Shown: in pieces, positions 34,850 to 43,383 of the stretch
How positions within the stretch are numbered: position 1 is the stretch's first letter
Layout of the letters: the number at the start of each line of letters is the position of its first letter
Assembly: GCF_000190755.2 (NCBI RefSeq)
Contig: NZ_JH109153.1
Coordinates: forward strand, 1,177,872 to 1,241,871
Direction of reading: 5' to 3'
Length of the DNA stretch: 64,000 nucleotides
From: Methylobacter tundripaludum SV96
Lineage (GTDB): Bacteria > Pseudomonadota > Gammaproteobacteria > Methylococcales > Methylomonadaceae
Made by a program: the position numbers and the translations under genes
The notes under the pieces: model-generated
Told to the model about the DNA's origin: nothing
What the model saw: the letters and a program-made list of their open reading frames with translations, nothing else
Databases searched by the model: none

Positions 34850-37462
34850 CTACTTATTTAACTGCTCTTTCACCCAGGCCGGAACCTGAGCCAATGCGTC
34901 AGCCAAGCCGGACGGATCATTGCCCCCGGCCTGAGCCATATCGGGCCTGCCGCCGCCTTTTCCGCCGACTTTGGTGGCGACGAAATTCACCAGATCACCG
35001 GCTTTTATCCGCCCCATCTGGTCTTTAGTGACACCGGCAATCAGACTGACCTTGTCACCATCGACGACCGCCAACACAATTGCGGCGCTGCCTAATTTAT
35101 TTTTTAACTGATCGACCATGTCTTTCAGGGATTTGGGATCAACGCCATCGAGCTTGACCGCCAATACTTTAATGCCTCCGACATCGACAGCCTGAGCGCC
35201 CAGTTCGTTACCCGCAGAACTGGCGAGTTTTGCATTCAAGCGTTCCAGCTGCTTTTCCAACAGCCGGTTTTTCTCTATTAACTGCTCGACTTTTTCAGGC
35301 GTTTTTTCAGGCGCGCTTTTGACTAATCCGGCAATACTGGCAAGCGCATGGTCCCGACCGGCTATCCATTCGATACAGCCACCGCCGGTTACCGCCTCGA
35401 TACGCCTAACGCCAGCCGCAACACCGGTTTCGTTAATAATTTTAAAGCAGCCGATGTCCCCTGCCCGCTCGACATGCGTACCGCCGCAAAGCTCGGTTGA
35501 AAATTCGCCGATTTTCAAAACCCTTACTTCATCGCCGTATTTTTCGCCGAACAACGCCATCGCACCGGCTTTAACCGCATCGTCTTTTGCCATGACCTGT
35601 GCGCTAACGGGATTGTTTGCCCGAATCTGCTCATTAACGATCCGTTCAACGGTGCTGATTTCAGAAGCCGTCACCGGCTCAAAATGCGAAAAGTCAAAAC
35701 GCAAACGTTCAGGATTAACCAGCGACCCTTTCTGCGCGACATGATCTCCCAGAACCTGCCTCAATGCGGCGTGCAGCAAATGGGTCGCCGAATGGTTAAG
35801 CTCGGTGGCCGTTCTGTCTGCGGCGCTGACACGGGCATCGCACAACTGGCCATTGGTCAAGGTTCCGGTAAGTAATTTACCTTTATGCAAGAACAGGTTA
35901 CCGCCCTGTTTTTGAGTATCGGTGACTTCAAACACCGCGCCATCCGCTTCGATTTTGCCGCAATCGCCGATTTGGCCGCCGGACTCGGCATAGAACGGCG
36001 TTTTATCTAAAATAACAACGCCCTCTTCACCGTCTTCCAAGCTGTCTACCGGCTGGCCTTTTTTGTAAAGACCGATGATATGTACTTGATCGTCAAGATG
36101 ATCATAACCGGTAAATTCGGTTTGCGCATCGAGCTTTATATCCTGGTCGTAATCGGCACCAAAACTGCTGGCAGACCTCGCCCTTTCCCGCTGAGCCGAC
36201 ATCGCGGTTTCAAATCCGGCATGATCGACAGTCAGGTTATTTTCGCGGGCAAAATCAGCGGTCAAGTCAACGGGGAAACCATAGGTATCATAAAGCTGGA
36301 ATACGGTATCGCCGGGAATTACCGAACCTTCCATCTTGGCGACACAGGCTTCCAGAATCTTCATGCCTTGCTCTAATGTTTCGGCAAAACGCTCTTCTTC
36401 TTTTTTCAGCACCCGCTCAACTTGTTCTTGTGCGGCTTTAAGTTCAGGAAAAGCTTCGCCCATTTCTTCGGCCAGCGGCGCGACCAGTTTGTAAAAGAAC
36501 ACGTCACGGATACCCAAACGATAACCGTGCCGAATCGCGCGACGAATAATGCGGCGCACCACATAACCACGTCCTTCGTTGGACGGCATCACACCATCGG
36601 CGATCAAAAATGCACAAGAGCGGATGTGATCGGCAATCACCCGCAATGAACTTTGCGTCAAATCACTGGTACCGGCCAGCTCGGCCGCCGCTTTCAACAG
36701 TTTTTGGAACAAATCGATTTCGTAATTGCTATGTACGCCCTGCAACACCGCCGCGATGCGTTCCAGCCCCATGCCGGTATCGACCGAAGGTTTCGGCAGC
36801 GGCGTTAACGAGCCGTCAGCGGAACGGTCGTATTGCATGAACACTAGGTTCCAGATTTCGATATAGCGGTCGCCGTCTTCATCCGGTGATCCGGGAGGTC
36901 CACCGGCAATGTCCGCACCGTGATCGTAGAATATTTCGGTACATGGCCCGCAAGGCCCGACATCGCCCATCGACCAGAAGTTATCCTTGGCGCCGATTCT
37001 TGAGAACCGAACCGGCGAAACGCCGACGTCATCCAGCCAGATTTTTTCCGCTTCCGAATCTTCGTCAAAAACGGTAATCCATAATTTTTCCGCCGGGATT
37101 TCCAGCTCCTTGGTTAAAAAATCCCAGGCGAAATGGATTGCTTCTTTTTTAAAATAATCGCCGAAGCTGAAATTACCCAGCATTTCAAAAAAAGTATGAT
37201 GCCTTGCGGTATAACCGACGTTTTCAAGGTCGTTATGCTTGCCGCCCGCCCGGACACAGCGCTGGCTGGTCGCGGCCTTGTTATAGTCGCGATGATCTCG
37301 ACCTAAAAACACATCCTTGAACTGCACCATACCGGCATTGGTGAACAATAAGGTCGGATCATTGCCCGGAATCAGCGAACTTGAAGGCTGTATAGCATGC
37401 CCTCGCTCGCGAAAAAATTCCAGAAAGGCGGTGCGCAACTGGGCGCTAGTCATCTTTTTCAT
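34850..37462 (-). CDS. alaS: Alanyl-tRNA synthetase
   Basis: Class II synthetase charging tRNA-Ala, with its own editing domain for mischarged Ser and Gly. The 870 residues cover the catalytic core ([17 protein letters not shown], then [18 protein letters not shown]), the tRNA-recognition part, the editing domain with zinc ligands ([13 protein letters not shown] and [13 protein letters not shown]) and the C-terminal C-Ala domain ([12 protein letters not shown]). recX ends 51 bases upstream, consistent with the recA-recX-alaS order. The stop is directly followed by the cassette gene at 34848. Confidence 0.97.
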   Translation of the reverse strand: MKKMTSAQLRTAFLEFFRERGHAIQPSSSLIPGNDPTLLFTNAGMVQFKDVFLGRDHRDYNKAATSQRCVRAGGKHNDLENVGYTARHHTFFEMLGNFSFGDYFKKEAIHFAWDFLTKELEIPAEKLWITVFDEDSEAEKIWLDDVGVSPVRFSRIGAKDNFWSMGDVGPCGPCTEIFYDHGADIAGGPPGSPDEDGDRYIEIWNLVFMQYDRSADGSLTPLPKPSVDTGMGLERIAAVLQGVHSNYEIDLFQKLLKAAAELAGTSDLTQSSLRVIADHIRSCAFLIADGVMPSNEGRGYVVRRIIRRAIRHGYRLGIRDVFFYKLVAPLAEEMGEAFPELKAAQEQVERVLKKEEERFAETLEQGMKILEACVAKMEGSVIPGDTVFQLYDTYGFPVDLTADFARENNLTVDHAGFETAMSAQRERARSASSFGADYDQDIKLDAQTEFTGYDHLDDQVHIIGLYKKGQPVDSLEDGEEGVVILDKTPFYAESGGQIGDCGKIEADGAVFEVTDTQKQGGNLFLHKGKLLTGTLTNGQLCDARVSAADRTATELNHSATHLLHAALRQVLGDHVAQKGSLVNPERLRFDFSHFEPVTASEISTVERIVNEQIRANNPVSAQVMAKDDAVKAGAMALFGEKYGDEVRVLKIGEFSTELCGGTHVERAGDIGCFKIINETGVAAGVRRIEAVTGGGCIEWIAGRDHALASIAGLVKSAPEKTPEKVEQLIEKNRLLEKQLERLNAKLASSAGNELGAQAVDVGGIKVLAVKLDGVDPKSLKDMVDQLKNKLGSAAIVLAVVDGDKVSLIAGVTKDQMGRIKAGDLVNFVATKVGGKGGGRPDMAQAGGNDPSGLADALAQVPAWVKEQLNK

Positions 37463-37513
37463 AATAAATAAATGCTTTTAAAAAAATCGGGTTGCGCGAG
37501 GCTTACCCAAAAC

Positions 37514-37984
37514 CTAGAGAAATCTAATATTCAACTCATCAAATAACGCACTGATCATTGCGCCGGAAAACCCGCGATGCAATAAAAAACGGCTGCGTTT
37601 TGCCCACTCATTGCGTTCCAACACCGTGTCATGGCTGTATTTTTTACTGTAAACCTGCTCCAGCAGTGCCATCCAGCTACCGGCCTCTTCTTGCACGATG
37701 CCTTCAAGGTCAAACGCCGCTATGCCGTTTTGTTTAAGCTCATAGCTCACTCGAATCGGCCCGTAGCCCTTCTGGATTCGGAACCGGGCGTAGCTTTCAG
37801 CGTACCTTGAATCATCCTGCCAGCCGTGCTCGGCCAGTTCATCAATGACCGGCAGCACGTCATCCCTGTCAAAACCTCTTAAAGCCAATTTAGCCAGCAA
37901 TTCCTGCCGGCTGTGTTCTCTGCGCGCCAAAAGGCGCAAACAAACGCCCTCGATTTCCTTGGCGACCTGAGCCTCTTCAATCAA
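37514..37984 (-). CDS. recX: RecA regulator RecX
   Basis: RecX binds RecA filaments and limits their extension. The 156-residue protein has the three-helix repeats of the family, with LRLLARREHSRQELLAKLALRGF at the N-terminus and DDSRYAESYARFRIQKGYGPIRVSYELKQNGI in the middle, the RecX hallmark. It begins 6 bases after recA ends, so the two are co-transcribed and probably co-induced on DNA damage. Confidence 0.95.
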   Translation of the reverse strand: MIEEAQVAKEIEGVCLRLLARREHSRQELLAKLALRGFDRDDVLPVIDELAEHGWQDDSRYAESYARFRIQKGYGPIRVSYELKQNGIAAFDLEGIVQEEAGSWMALLEQVYSKKYSHDTVLERNEWAKRSRFLLHRGFSGAMISALFDELNIRFL

Positions 37985-37990
37985 AACGGA

Positions 37991-39028
37991 CTACTCGTCC
38001 TCATCAACCACAGGCGCTTCAATCAAAGGAGCAACTTTCTTACCGAAAGCCTCGGCTCTTATTTTGGCTTCAATTTCTTTTGCTTTTTCAGGATGCTCTC
38101 TTAAGAAGGCCTTTACGTTATCCTTGCCCTGCCCGATCTTTTCATCGCCGTAGCTGTACCAGGAACCCGCTTTCTGAATAAAACCGTAACTTACGCCCAA
38201 GTCAACCAGCTCGCCCAGAAAGGAAATACCCTCACCGTATAAAATCTCAAACTCGGCCTGTCTAAAAGGCGGCGCGACTTTGTTCTTGACGACTTTTACC
38301 CGGGTTTCATTGCCGATAACTTCTTCGCCCTTTTTAATCGAACCGATACGCCGAATATCCAGGCGCACCGAAGCGTAAAACTTAAGCGCATTACCGCCGG
38401 TGGTGGTTTCAGGACTGCCGAACATGACGCCGATTTTCATTCTGATCTGGTTAATAAAAATAACCAGCGTATTGGATCGCTTGATATTACCGGTCAACTT
38501 CCGCAAAGCCTGAGACATCAAACGCGCCTGCAAACCCATATGGGAATCGCCCATATCGCCTTCAATCTCGGCTTTAGGCGTTAACGCCGCAACCGAATCA
38601 ATCACGACCACATCAACCGCACCGGAACGCACCAACATGTCGGTAATTTCCAGTGCCTGCTCGCCGGTATCCGGCTGGGAAACCAGCAAGTCATCGACAT
38701 TAACACCGATTTTTTCGGCATAACTGGGATCCAAAGCATGCTCGGCATCGACAAATGCCGCGGTGCCGCCGAGTTTTTGCATTTCGGCGATCACTTGCAG
38801 CGTCAATGTGGTTTTACCGGATGATTCAGGGCCATAGATTTCAATAACACGACCGCGGGGCAAACCGCCGCAGCCCAGCGCAATATCCAAGCCTAAAGAA
38901 CCCGTAGAAACCACGTCGATGTCACGCGAAGCCGCCACATCGCCCATGCGCATCACCGAGCCCTTGCCGAATTGCTTTTCTATCTGCATCAGCGCCGCGC
39001 CTAGCGCTTTCTTTTTGTTCTCATCCAT
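37991..39028 (-). CDS. recA: Recombinase RecA
   Basis: RecA forms filaments on single-stranded DNA, carries out strand exchange and triggers LexA cleavage. The 345-residue protein has Walker [10 protein letters not shown] near residues 66-74, the Walker B region [18 protein letters not shown] and the DNA-binding loop segment [20 protein letters not shown]. The start [29 protein letters not shown] is typical. No standard CTGT-N8-ACAG LexA box was seen in the 100 bases upstream. Confidence 0.98.
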   Translation of the reverse strand: MDENKKKALGAALMQIEKQFGKGSVMRMGDVAASRDIDVVSTGSLGLDIALGCGGLPRGRVIEIYGPESSGKTTLTLQVIAEMQKLGGTAAFVDAEHALDPSYAEKIGVNVDDLLVSQPDTGEQALEITDMLVRSGAVDVVVIDSVAALTPKAEIEGDMGDSHMGLQARLMSQALRKLTGNIKRSNTLVIFINQIRMKIGVMFGSPETTTGGNALKFYASVRLDIRRIGSIKKGEEVIGNETRVKVVKNKVAPPFRQAEFEILYGEGISFLGELVDLGVSYGFIQKAGSWYSYGDEKIGQGKDNVKAFLREHPEKAKEIEAKIRAEAFGKKVAPLIEAPVVDEDE

Positions 39029-39341
39029 TATGTAGTGCCCTTTATGCCCTGCGGCTATGTTGGTTAGAAAGAAATATCGCCGAAAATCAAATCATTTATT
39101 ATCACATACAGACAGGGCTTCGGATAGTGTTGATTTGCCGGAAAAGATTCAAATACCGCAACCCTTGCGTCGCCGGATATGCAGCCCTTAAAAATTTTGT
39201 TCTATTTTTAAGGTTGTGACACTGACTAATTCTGATAAAACAGGGACAAGATATATCCGGGCCGCTCTGAAATGGATTGATCATAACGCCCTCTTTATGA
39301 AAGCGTCGGCAAGCTGAACTATTTCAATAATCAATAGTTCA

Positions 39342-39358
39342 CTGTATTCTATACAGTA
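39342..39358. promoter_or_regulatory. Perfect 17-base palindrome in the recA-cyoE intergenic region
   Basis: ACTGTAT-TCT-ATACAGT is a perfect inverted repeat with 7-base arms. It resembles a LexA box (CTG...CAG) but has nine rather than ten bases between CTG and CAG. It lies 314 bases before recA and 116 bases before cyoE, so it could be an operator for either gene. The remaining bases of the 445-base gap show no gene. Confidence 0.4.
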
Positions 39359-39473
39359 ACTGATCATCGTTCCCATACCCTGCTCCGGCAGCGCTGGATG
39401 GGACATCACAACGCCATTCCTGCGGTTTCCATGGGAACCGTACCCTAAACTAAAAGTTGGAATCTATTAAATA

Positions 39474-40361
39474 ATGACTAGCCAATCTCCTAGGCCCTCC
39501 TGGAAAAGTTATCTTGAGTTATGCAAACCCAAAGTGGTCGCCTTGATCGTTTTTACAGCTATTGCGGGAATGTTATTAGCCGTGCCGGGAATGCCGCCTA
39601 TCGGCCTGTTTATCTACAGTAGCCTGGGAATTGCATTGGCCGCCGCCTCGGCCGCCGCGATTAACCATTATATCGACCGTGAAGCCGATGCGCTGATGGA
39701 TCGCAACAAAAACCGCCCATTGCCCAAAGGCGAATTAAGCTCTACCAATGTCATCACTTTTGCGTTGGCGCTGGGTGTTATCTCGATGGCATTACTGCTC
39801 GTCATGGTCAACGCCTTGACCGCATTACTGACTTTCTTGTCGGCGCTGGGCTACGCGATTATCTATACGGTTTACCTCAAACGAGCAACACCGCAAAATA
39901 TCGTTATTGCCGGCGCTTTCGGAGCCACGCCGCCGATGCTGGGCTGGTGCGCGATGACCGGCGAGTTGCATCCTTACTCACTGTTGTTGTTTTTAATTAT
40001 TTTCGCCTGGACACCGCCGCATTTCTGGCCTCTGTCTATCGCCAAACGTAAAGAATTCGCCAAAGTCGGCATACCGATGTTGCCGGTCACGCACGGCGTA
40101 GAATATACCCGGCTGCATATTCTGCTGTATTCCCTGCTGCTGTTCATTGTTACCTTGCTGCCCTACCTGACCGGCATGAGCGGCCTGATTTATCTGTCTG
40201 CGGTGGTGCCGTTAGGTCTTGGCTTTATTTATTTCGCCATTTTGATGATGCGCAGAAAAGACGACAAAACCGCGATGCGAACTTTCTTTTATTCGCTGAT
40301 GTATCTGACCGTCCTGTTTATCGCCTTGTTAATCGACCATTATTTTAAATTTACCTTATGA
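39474..40361 (+). CDS. cyoE: Protohaem IX farnesyltransferase (haem O synthase)
   Basis: This membrane prenyltransferase converts haem B to haem O for haem-copper terminal oxidases. The 295-residue protein has seven to nine membrane helices and the UbiA-superfamily Asp-rich motif NHYIDREADALMDRNKNRPLPKG near residues 64-85, and the second conserved segment FAWTPPHFWPLSI. Its stop overlaps the start of ybiB by four bases (ATGA-type coupling). No other cytochrome oxidase assembly gene is next to it. Confidence 0.95.
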   Translation: MTSQSPRPSWKSYLELCKPKVVALIVFTAIAGMLLAVPGMPPIGLFIYSSLGIALAAASAAAINHYIDREADALMDRNKNRPLPKGELSSTNVITFALALGVISMALLLVMVNALTALLTFLSALGYAIIYTVYLKRATPQNIVIAGAFGATPPMLGWCAMTGELHPYSLLLFLIIFAWTPPHFWPLSIAKRKEFAKVGIPMLPVTHGVEYTRLHILLYSLLLFIVTLLPYLTGMSGLIYLSAVVPLGLGFIYFAILMMRRKDDKTAMRTFFYSLMYLTVLFIALLIDHYFKFTL

Positions 40362-41386
40362 CATTCACTCATCACGAACAAACGCCGTACCCCGAACACC
40401 CATTTGCAGAATTCATCCGTATCCTGGGCAAAGGCAAAAAAGGCTCAAGGCCGCTAACGCAGGAAGAAGCCTATCGGGCCATGAGCATGATCATGGCCGA
40501 CCAGGTTCAACCCATTCAGCTGGGCGCATTCCTCGTGTTGATGCGCGTCAAGGAAGAAACCCCGGAGGAATTGGCCGGTTTCGCACAGGCGGCGCGGGAA
40601 TCATTTAATGTTGCAGACAATGCCGTAAAAGTCGATCTGGACTGGTCATCTTATGCAGGGAAACGTCGGCATTTGCCCTGGTTTTTGCTGTCGGCTTTGC
40701 TGTTGGCTGAAAACGGCATTACCGTTTTTATGCACGGTGCCAGCGGTCATACCGCAGGCAGGCTGTACACTGAAAACATGCTGGGTTATTTGGGGCTTAA
40801 ATGCGCAAGCTCTATTAGCGACGCCAAACTGCAACTTGAACAACAGCATTTCAGTTATTTATCGCTGGAGCATTTTTGCCCCAAGCTGCATGAAATTATA
40901 GAACTGCGCCCGGTACTGGGCTTGCGCTCACCGGTTCACACCCTGGTGCGTTTGTTGAATCCATTTAATGCGCAATACAGCATTCAGGGCATATTCCATC
41001 CCGGTTACCGTCCTGTGCATCAGCAAGCCGCTGCCCTTTTAAACCAGCCGCACATGTCGGTATTAAAAGGCGAAGGCGGCGAGACCGAACGCAATCCCGA
41101 TATGGAATGCCTGGTGCAAAGCGTACATGACGGCGAATTATCCGACGAAAACTGGCCCGCTTTATTTACCCACCGCCACGTCAAACCCGAGCTGCTTGAG
41201 CCGGAGCAACTGGCGCTGATTTGGCAGGGAAAAGTGGAAGACGAGTTTGCGCAAGCCTCCATCATCGGCACGGCTGCAGTTGCGCTTAAGTTGTTGGGTA
41301 AGGCTGATACGCAGGAGCAGGCCCAGCAGTTGGCGAGTGATTACTGGCTGGGTCGAGATAAGCAAAAATATGCAGGGGTTATCTAA
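40358..41386 (+). CDS. ybiB: YbiB/TrpD2 family glycosyltransferase-like protein
   Basis: A 342-residue homologue of anthranilate phosphoribosyltransferase (TrpD). Visible features are the N-terminal helical domain (GKGKKGSRPLTQEEAYRAMSMIMADQVQPIQLGAFLVLMRVKEET) and the phosphate-binding region FMHGASGHTAGRLYTENML in place of the TrpD Gly-rich loop. YbiB (TrpD2) binds nucleic acid and lacks anthranilate phosphoribosyltransferase activity in E. coli. It overlaps cyoE by four bases and is therefore co-transcribed with it. Confidence 0.85.
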   Translation: MTFTHHEQTPYPEHPFAEFIRILGKGKKGSRPLTQEEAYRAMSMIMADQVQPIQLGAFLVLMRVKEETPEELAGFAQAARESFNVADNAVKVDLDWSSYAGKRRHLPWFLLSALLLAENGITVFMHGASGHTAGRLYTENMLGYLGLKCASSISDAKLQLEQQHFSYLSLEHFCPKLHEIIELRPVLGLRSPVHTLVRLLNPFNAQYSIQGIFHPGYRPVHQQAAALLNQPHMSVLKGEGGETERNPDMECLVQSVHDGELSDENWPALFTHRHVKPELLEPEQLALIWQGKVEDEFAQASIIGTAAVALKLLGKADTQEQAQQLASDYWLGRDKQKYAGVI

Positions 41387-41494
41387 TACCTGAAACCAAG
41401 CTCTTAGCAGAACCCACCAACAATTCTTAAGCAAAAAGCATCTGCTTGCAGTATGTTGTCAAATATGACAATATTGCCCAAATAAGGCAAACAT

Positions 41495-41842
41495 ATGGCT
41501 AAAAAGACACGGTCTATTTCATGGATAAAAGCGGCGCGGAAAGACTTTGAGGATTTTCCTGCACCGGTGCAGATGGATGCCATCCGCGCACTGACCGTCG
41601 TAGCGGAAGGCCGGATGGCCGACCATGTAAAACCGTTAAAGGGCTTCGACACAGGTGTTATGGAAATTGTCCTGCGTCACCGTGGCGACGCTTTTCGCGT
41701 TGTTTATGCTGTCCAAATCGGTGAAGAATTATGGGTTGTCCATGCCTTTCAGAAGAAATCAACGCAAGGCATTAAAACACCGAAACATGAAATAGACCTT
41801 GTGCATGACCGTTTAAAACGATTAAAGGAAATGTTGCTATGA
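41495..41842 (+). CDS. RelE/ParE-superfamily toxin (HigB/Gp49-like)
   Basis: A 115-residue protein of the phage Gp49-like/HigB group: ISWIKAARKDFEDFPAPVQMDAIRALTVVAEGRMADHVKPLKGFDTGVMEIVLRHRGDAFRVVYAV matches the alpha-beta fold of mRNA-interfering toxins, with basic residues in the late strands (LRHRGDAFRVVY) and FQKKSTQGIKTPKHEI. It is followed by a helix-turn-helix antitoxin overlapping by four bases (ATGA), the toxin-first order typical of HigBA. The toxin appears intact. Confidence 0.88.
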   Translation: MAKKTRSISWIKAARKDFEDFPAPVQMDAIRALTVVAEGRMADHVKPLKGFDTGVMEIVLRHRGDAFRVVYAVQIGEELWVVHAFQKKSTQGIKTPKHEIDLVHDRLKRLKEMLL

Positions 41843-42123
41843 ATGACGAACCTTTTGAAATTATCCGTGGTAGCGGCAACGTATTTGCCGACTTCGGCCA
41901 CCCCAATGCGGAAGTTGAACAACTGAAAGCATTATTGGCCGCAGAAATTATCGGTGTGCTTGATGACCGTGCTTACACAGTGCGTAAAGCCGAAGAGCTG
42001 ACCGGCATTGCTGCCGCTGATTTTTCACGCATCCGTAAAACAAAGCTCGACCGCTTCACCATTGACCGGCTTATGACAATCCTTAAACGTCTCGATCAGG
42101 ATGTTGACGTGCATGTTAAGTAG
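41839..42123 (+). CDS. HTH antitoxin, C-terminus replaced by IS630
   Basis: A 94-residue XRE-like antitoxin (HigA-type): the helix-turn-helix segment is YTVRKAEELTGIAAADFSRIRKTKLDRFTIDRLMTILKRL, which would bind the operator and the toxin. The last codons GTT-AAG-TAG are partly IS630 sequence: the element inserted at the TA (42117-42118) that spans codons 93 and 94, so Lys and the TAG stop come from IS. When the element is removed and one TA is kept, the frame continues TVRPHRESADVQQLL and stops at 43277, giving a 108-residue protein. The resulting protein lacks 15 original residues, but the HTH part is whole, so it may still work. Confidence 0.88.
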   Translation: MNDEPFEIIRGSGNVFADFGHPNAEVEQLKALLAAEIIGVLDDRAYTVRKAEELTGIAAADFSRIRKTKLDRFTIDRLMTILKRLDQDVDVHVK

Positions 42124-42723
42124 TTACGCAAAAGTTATTTGGAATTTTTTACCGACGTCACTCAGGATTTCCAACACCCACTTTTTCAAGTGTCCGTAAC
42201 TTTGATAGGCATCAAGCGGCAACCATTCGTACTTAACTTTACGCCAGAGTATTTCGATCAGGTTCAGCTCCGGGCTGTAAGGCGGAAGAAAATGTAAGCA
42301 CACACCACGTTGTTGCCAGCCCGCCAGCTTTTCTTTGAATACGCCGCTACGATGAATGGAAGCATTATCCAACACCACACAGCACGGCACTTTAGTTTCT
42401 TCGTACTTGCCTGCATACGTTTCGACAAACGCATCAAAGGCATTGACAACCGTATCCGTTGTCACCGATTGTTCGGAGCTGTGGAAAAACAGATCATTGC
42501 TGCGACTCAAAAAACCTAACACATTCATGCGCTTGCTACGATAGCAGGGTATTTGTCGGGTCTCGCCAATCCGTTGCCATCCATAGGGTACACAGGGTGT
42601 CGTGCTAAATCCGGATTCGTCAAAGTAGTAAAGCTTCAATTCCCCATCATCCTCTTGCTGTTTCAAGGCCTTCAGATATGCCTTATCACGTTGGAAATCT
42701 GCTTCATTACGCTTTCCCTTCAC
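42124..42723 (-). CDS. IS630 transposase, DDE catalytic part (second frame)
   Basis: A 199-residue frame with the DDE triad in YFDESGFST, CCVVLDNASIH and PELNLIEILWRKVKYEW. The frame remains open further upstream of its first GTG (42723) and there encodes AYAWKRCRQSVKGKRN, the expected link to the first frame. It is therefore made as a fusion with the N-terminal part by -1 frameshifting on seven A residues (minus strand, 42756-42762). Confidence 0.93.
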   Translation of the reverse strand: MKGKRNEADFQRDKAYLKALKQQEDDGELKLYYFDESGFSTTPCVPYGWQRIGETRQIPCYRSKRMNVLGFLSRSNDLFFHSSEQSVTTDTVVNAFDAFVETYAGKYEETKVPCCVVLDNASIHRSGVFKEKLAGWQQRGVCLHFLPPYSPELNLIEILWRKVKYEWLPLDAYQSYGHLKKWVLEILSDVGKKFQITFA

Positions 42724-43193
42724 TGATTGCCGACAACGTTTCCAGGCATAGGCACTTTTTTTAAAATTCGTTTAAAGGTGTCAAGGCTGGCTTCCTTGCC
42801 CGTCTCCTCCAGCAATCGTGCTGCGGCGGCCTTGGGCTGGTGTGGGTTTTTGTCAATATAGCCCAGAAAAACGGCTTGTTCCTCAACCGTGAAGCGCACA
42901 GGCCTACCGCTTCGTGGACAATCGTAAAGCCCTATTAATCCCTCTGTTTCCCATTTGTCTAACCATGAGCTGACAGTCTCATGCTGGGACTCAAACAATT
43001 CGCTCAGCCGTGCAATTACATACCTTCTATTATTCAATAAGATAGCATGTGCCCGTTGTCTAACCCGGAATAATGGGTGGTTACGATAGGCTTCGGTTAA
43101 CGTTACTTCCTCTTCCGGGGTCAGTTTGGCGATGAATTTCAGGTGGACTCCTAATTTTTGTCTGTTATTGCAATCGTTTCCAGTTTGACACAA
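42720..43193 (-). CDS. IS630 transposase, N-terminal HTH part (first frame)
   Basis: The frame encodes the DNA-binding part: LTPEEEVTLTEAYRNHPLFRVRQRAHAILL and two HTH blocks (SELFESQHETVSSWLDKWETEGLIGLYDCPRSGRP). The last residues KKVPMPGNVVGNQ are out of the family pattern because the frame passes the slippery A7 (42756-42762); a -1 shift gives KKSAYAWKRCRQS instead. The start may be a CTG at 43144 after AGGAG rather than TTG at 43193. Confidence 0.9.
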   Translation of the reverse strand: MCQTGNDCNNRQKLGVHLKFIAKLTPEEEVTLTEAYRNHPLFRVRQRAHAILLNNRRYVIARLSELFESQHETVSSWLDKWETEGLIGLYDCPRSGRPVRFTVEEQAVFLGYIDKNPHQPKAAAARLLEETGKEASLDTFKRILKKVPMPGNVVGNQ

Positions 43194-43361
43194 TAAATTT
43201 ACTTCCTAATAACTTTCGCATTACTACTTACTGTTCGTCCTCACCGTGAAAGCGCGGATGTCCAGCAACTTTTGTAATATAAGTATTGCAAACCAATCGA
43301 GTACGACCTCATTGATTTTACACGACTAATAATCATTTGTTATGTTTCTCTGCGATACGAC

Positions 43362-43383
43362 ATGATGCTTAAACACTACCTAG
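43362..43383 (+). pseudogene. 5' stub of the IS1182-split gene
   Basis: ATG ATG CTT AAA CAC TAC followed by CTAG, the left target copy. It joins in frame to the remnant that starts at 44941. No strong ribosome site was seen before the ATG, so the exact start is uncertain. Confidence 0.5.

Larger units (their letters stand above)
42119..43228 (-). mobile_element. IS630-family insertion sequence
   Basis: A 1110-base element flanked by TA dinucleotides (42117-42118 and 43229-43230), the target of this family. Imperfect terminal inverted repeats of about 21 bases, AGTAGTTACGCAAAAGTT and AGTAGTAATGCGAAAGTT (read inward), match at all but three positions. It carries one two-frame transposase on the minus strand. 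It cut the 3' end of the antitoxin gene (41839). Joining the flanks across one TA restores the original reading frame, so both boundaries are supported. Confidence 0.93.

Noticed and set aside
39029-39120. LexA box directly upstream of recA
   Set aside because: CTGTCTGTATGTGATA is seen on the minus strand but lacks the ACAG half site, so no standard box can be claimed.
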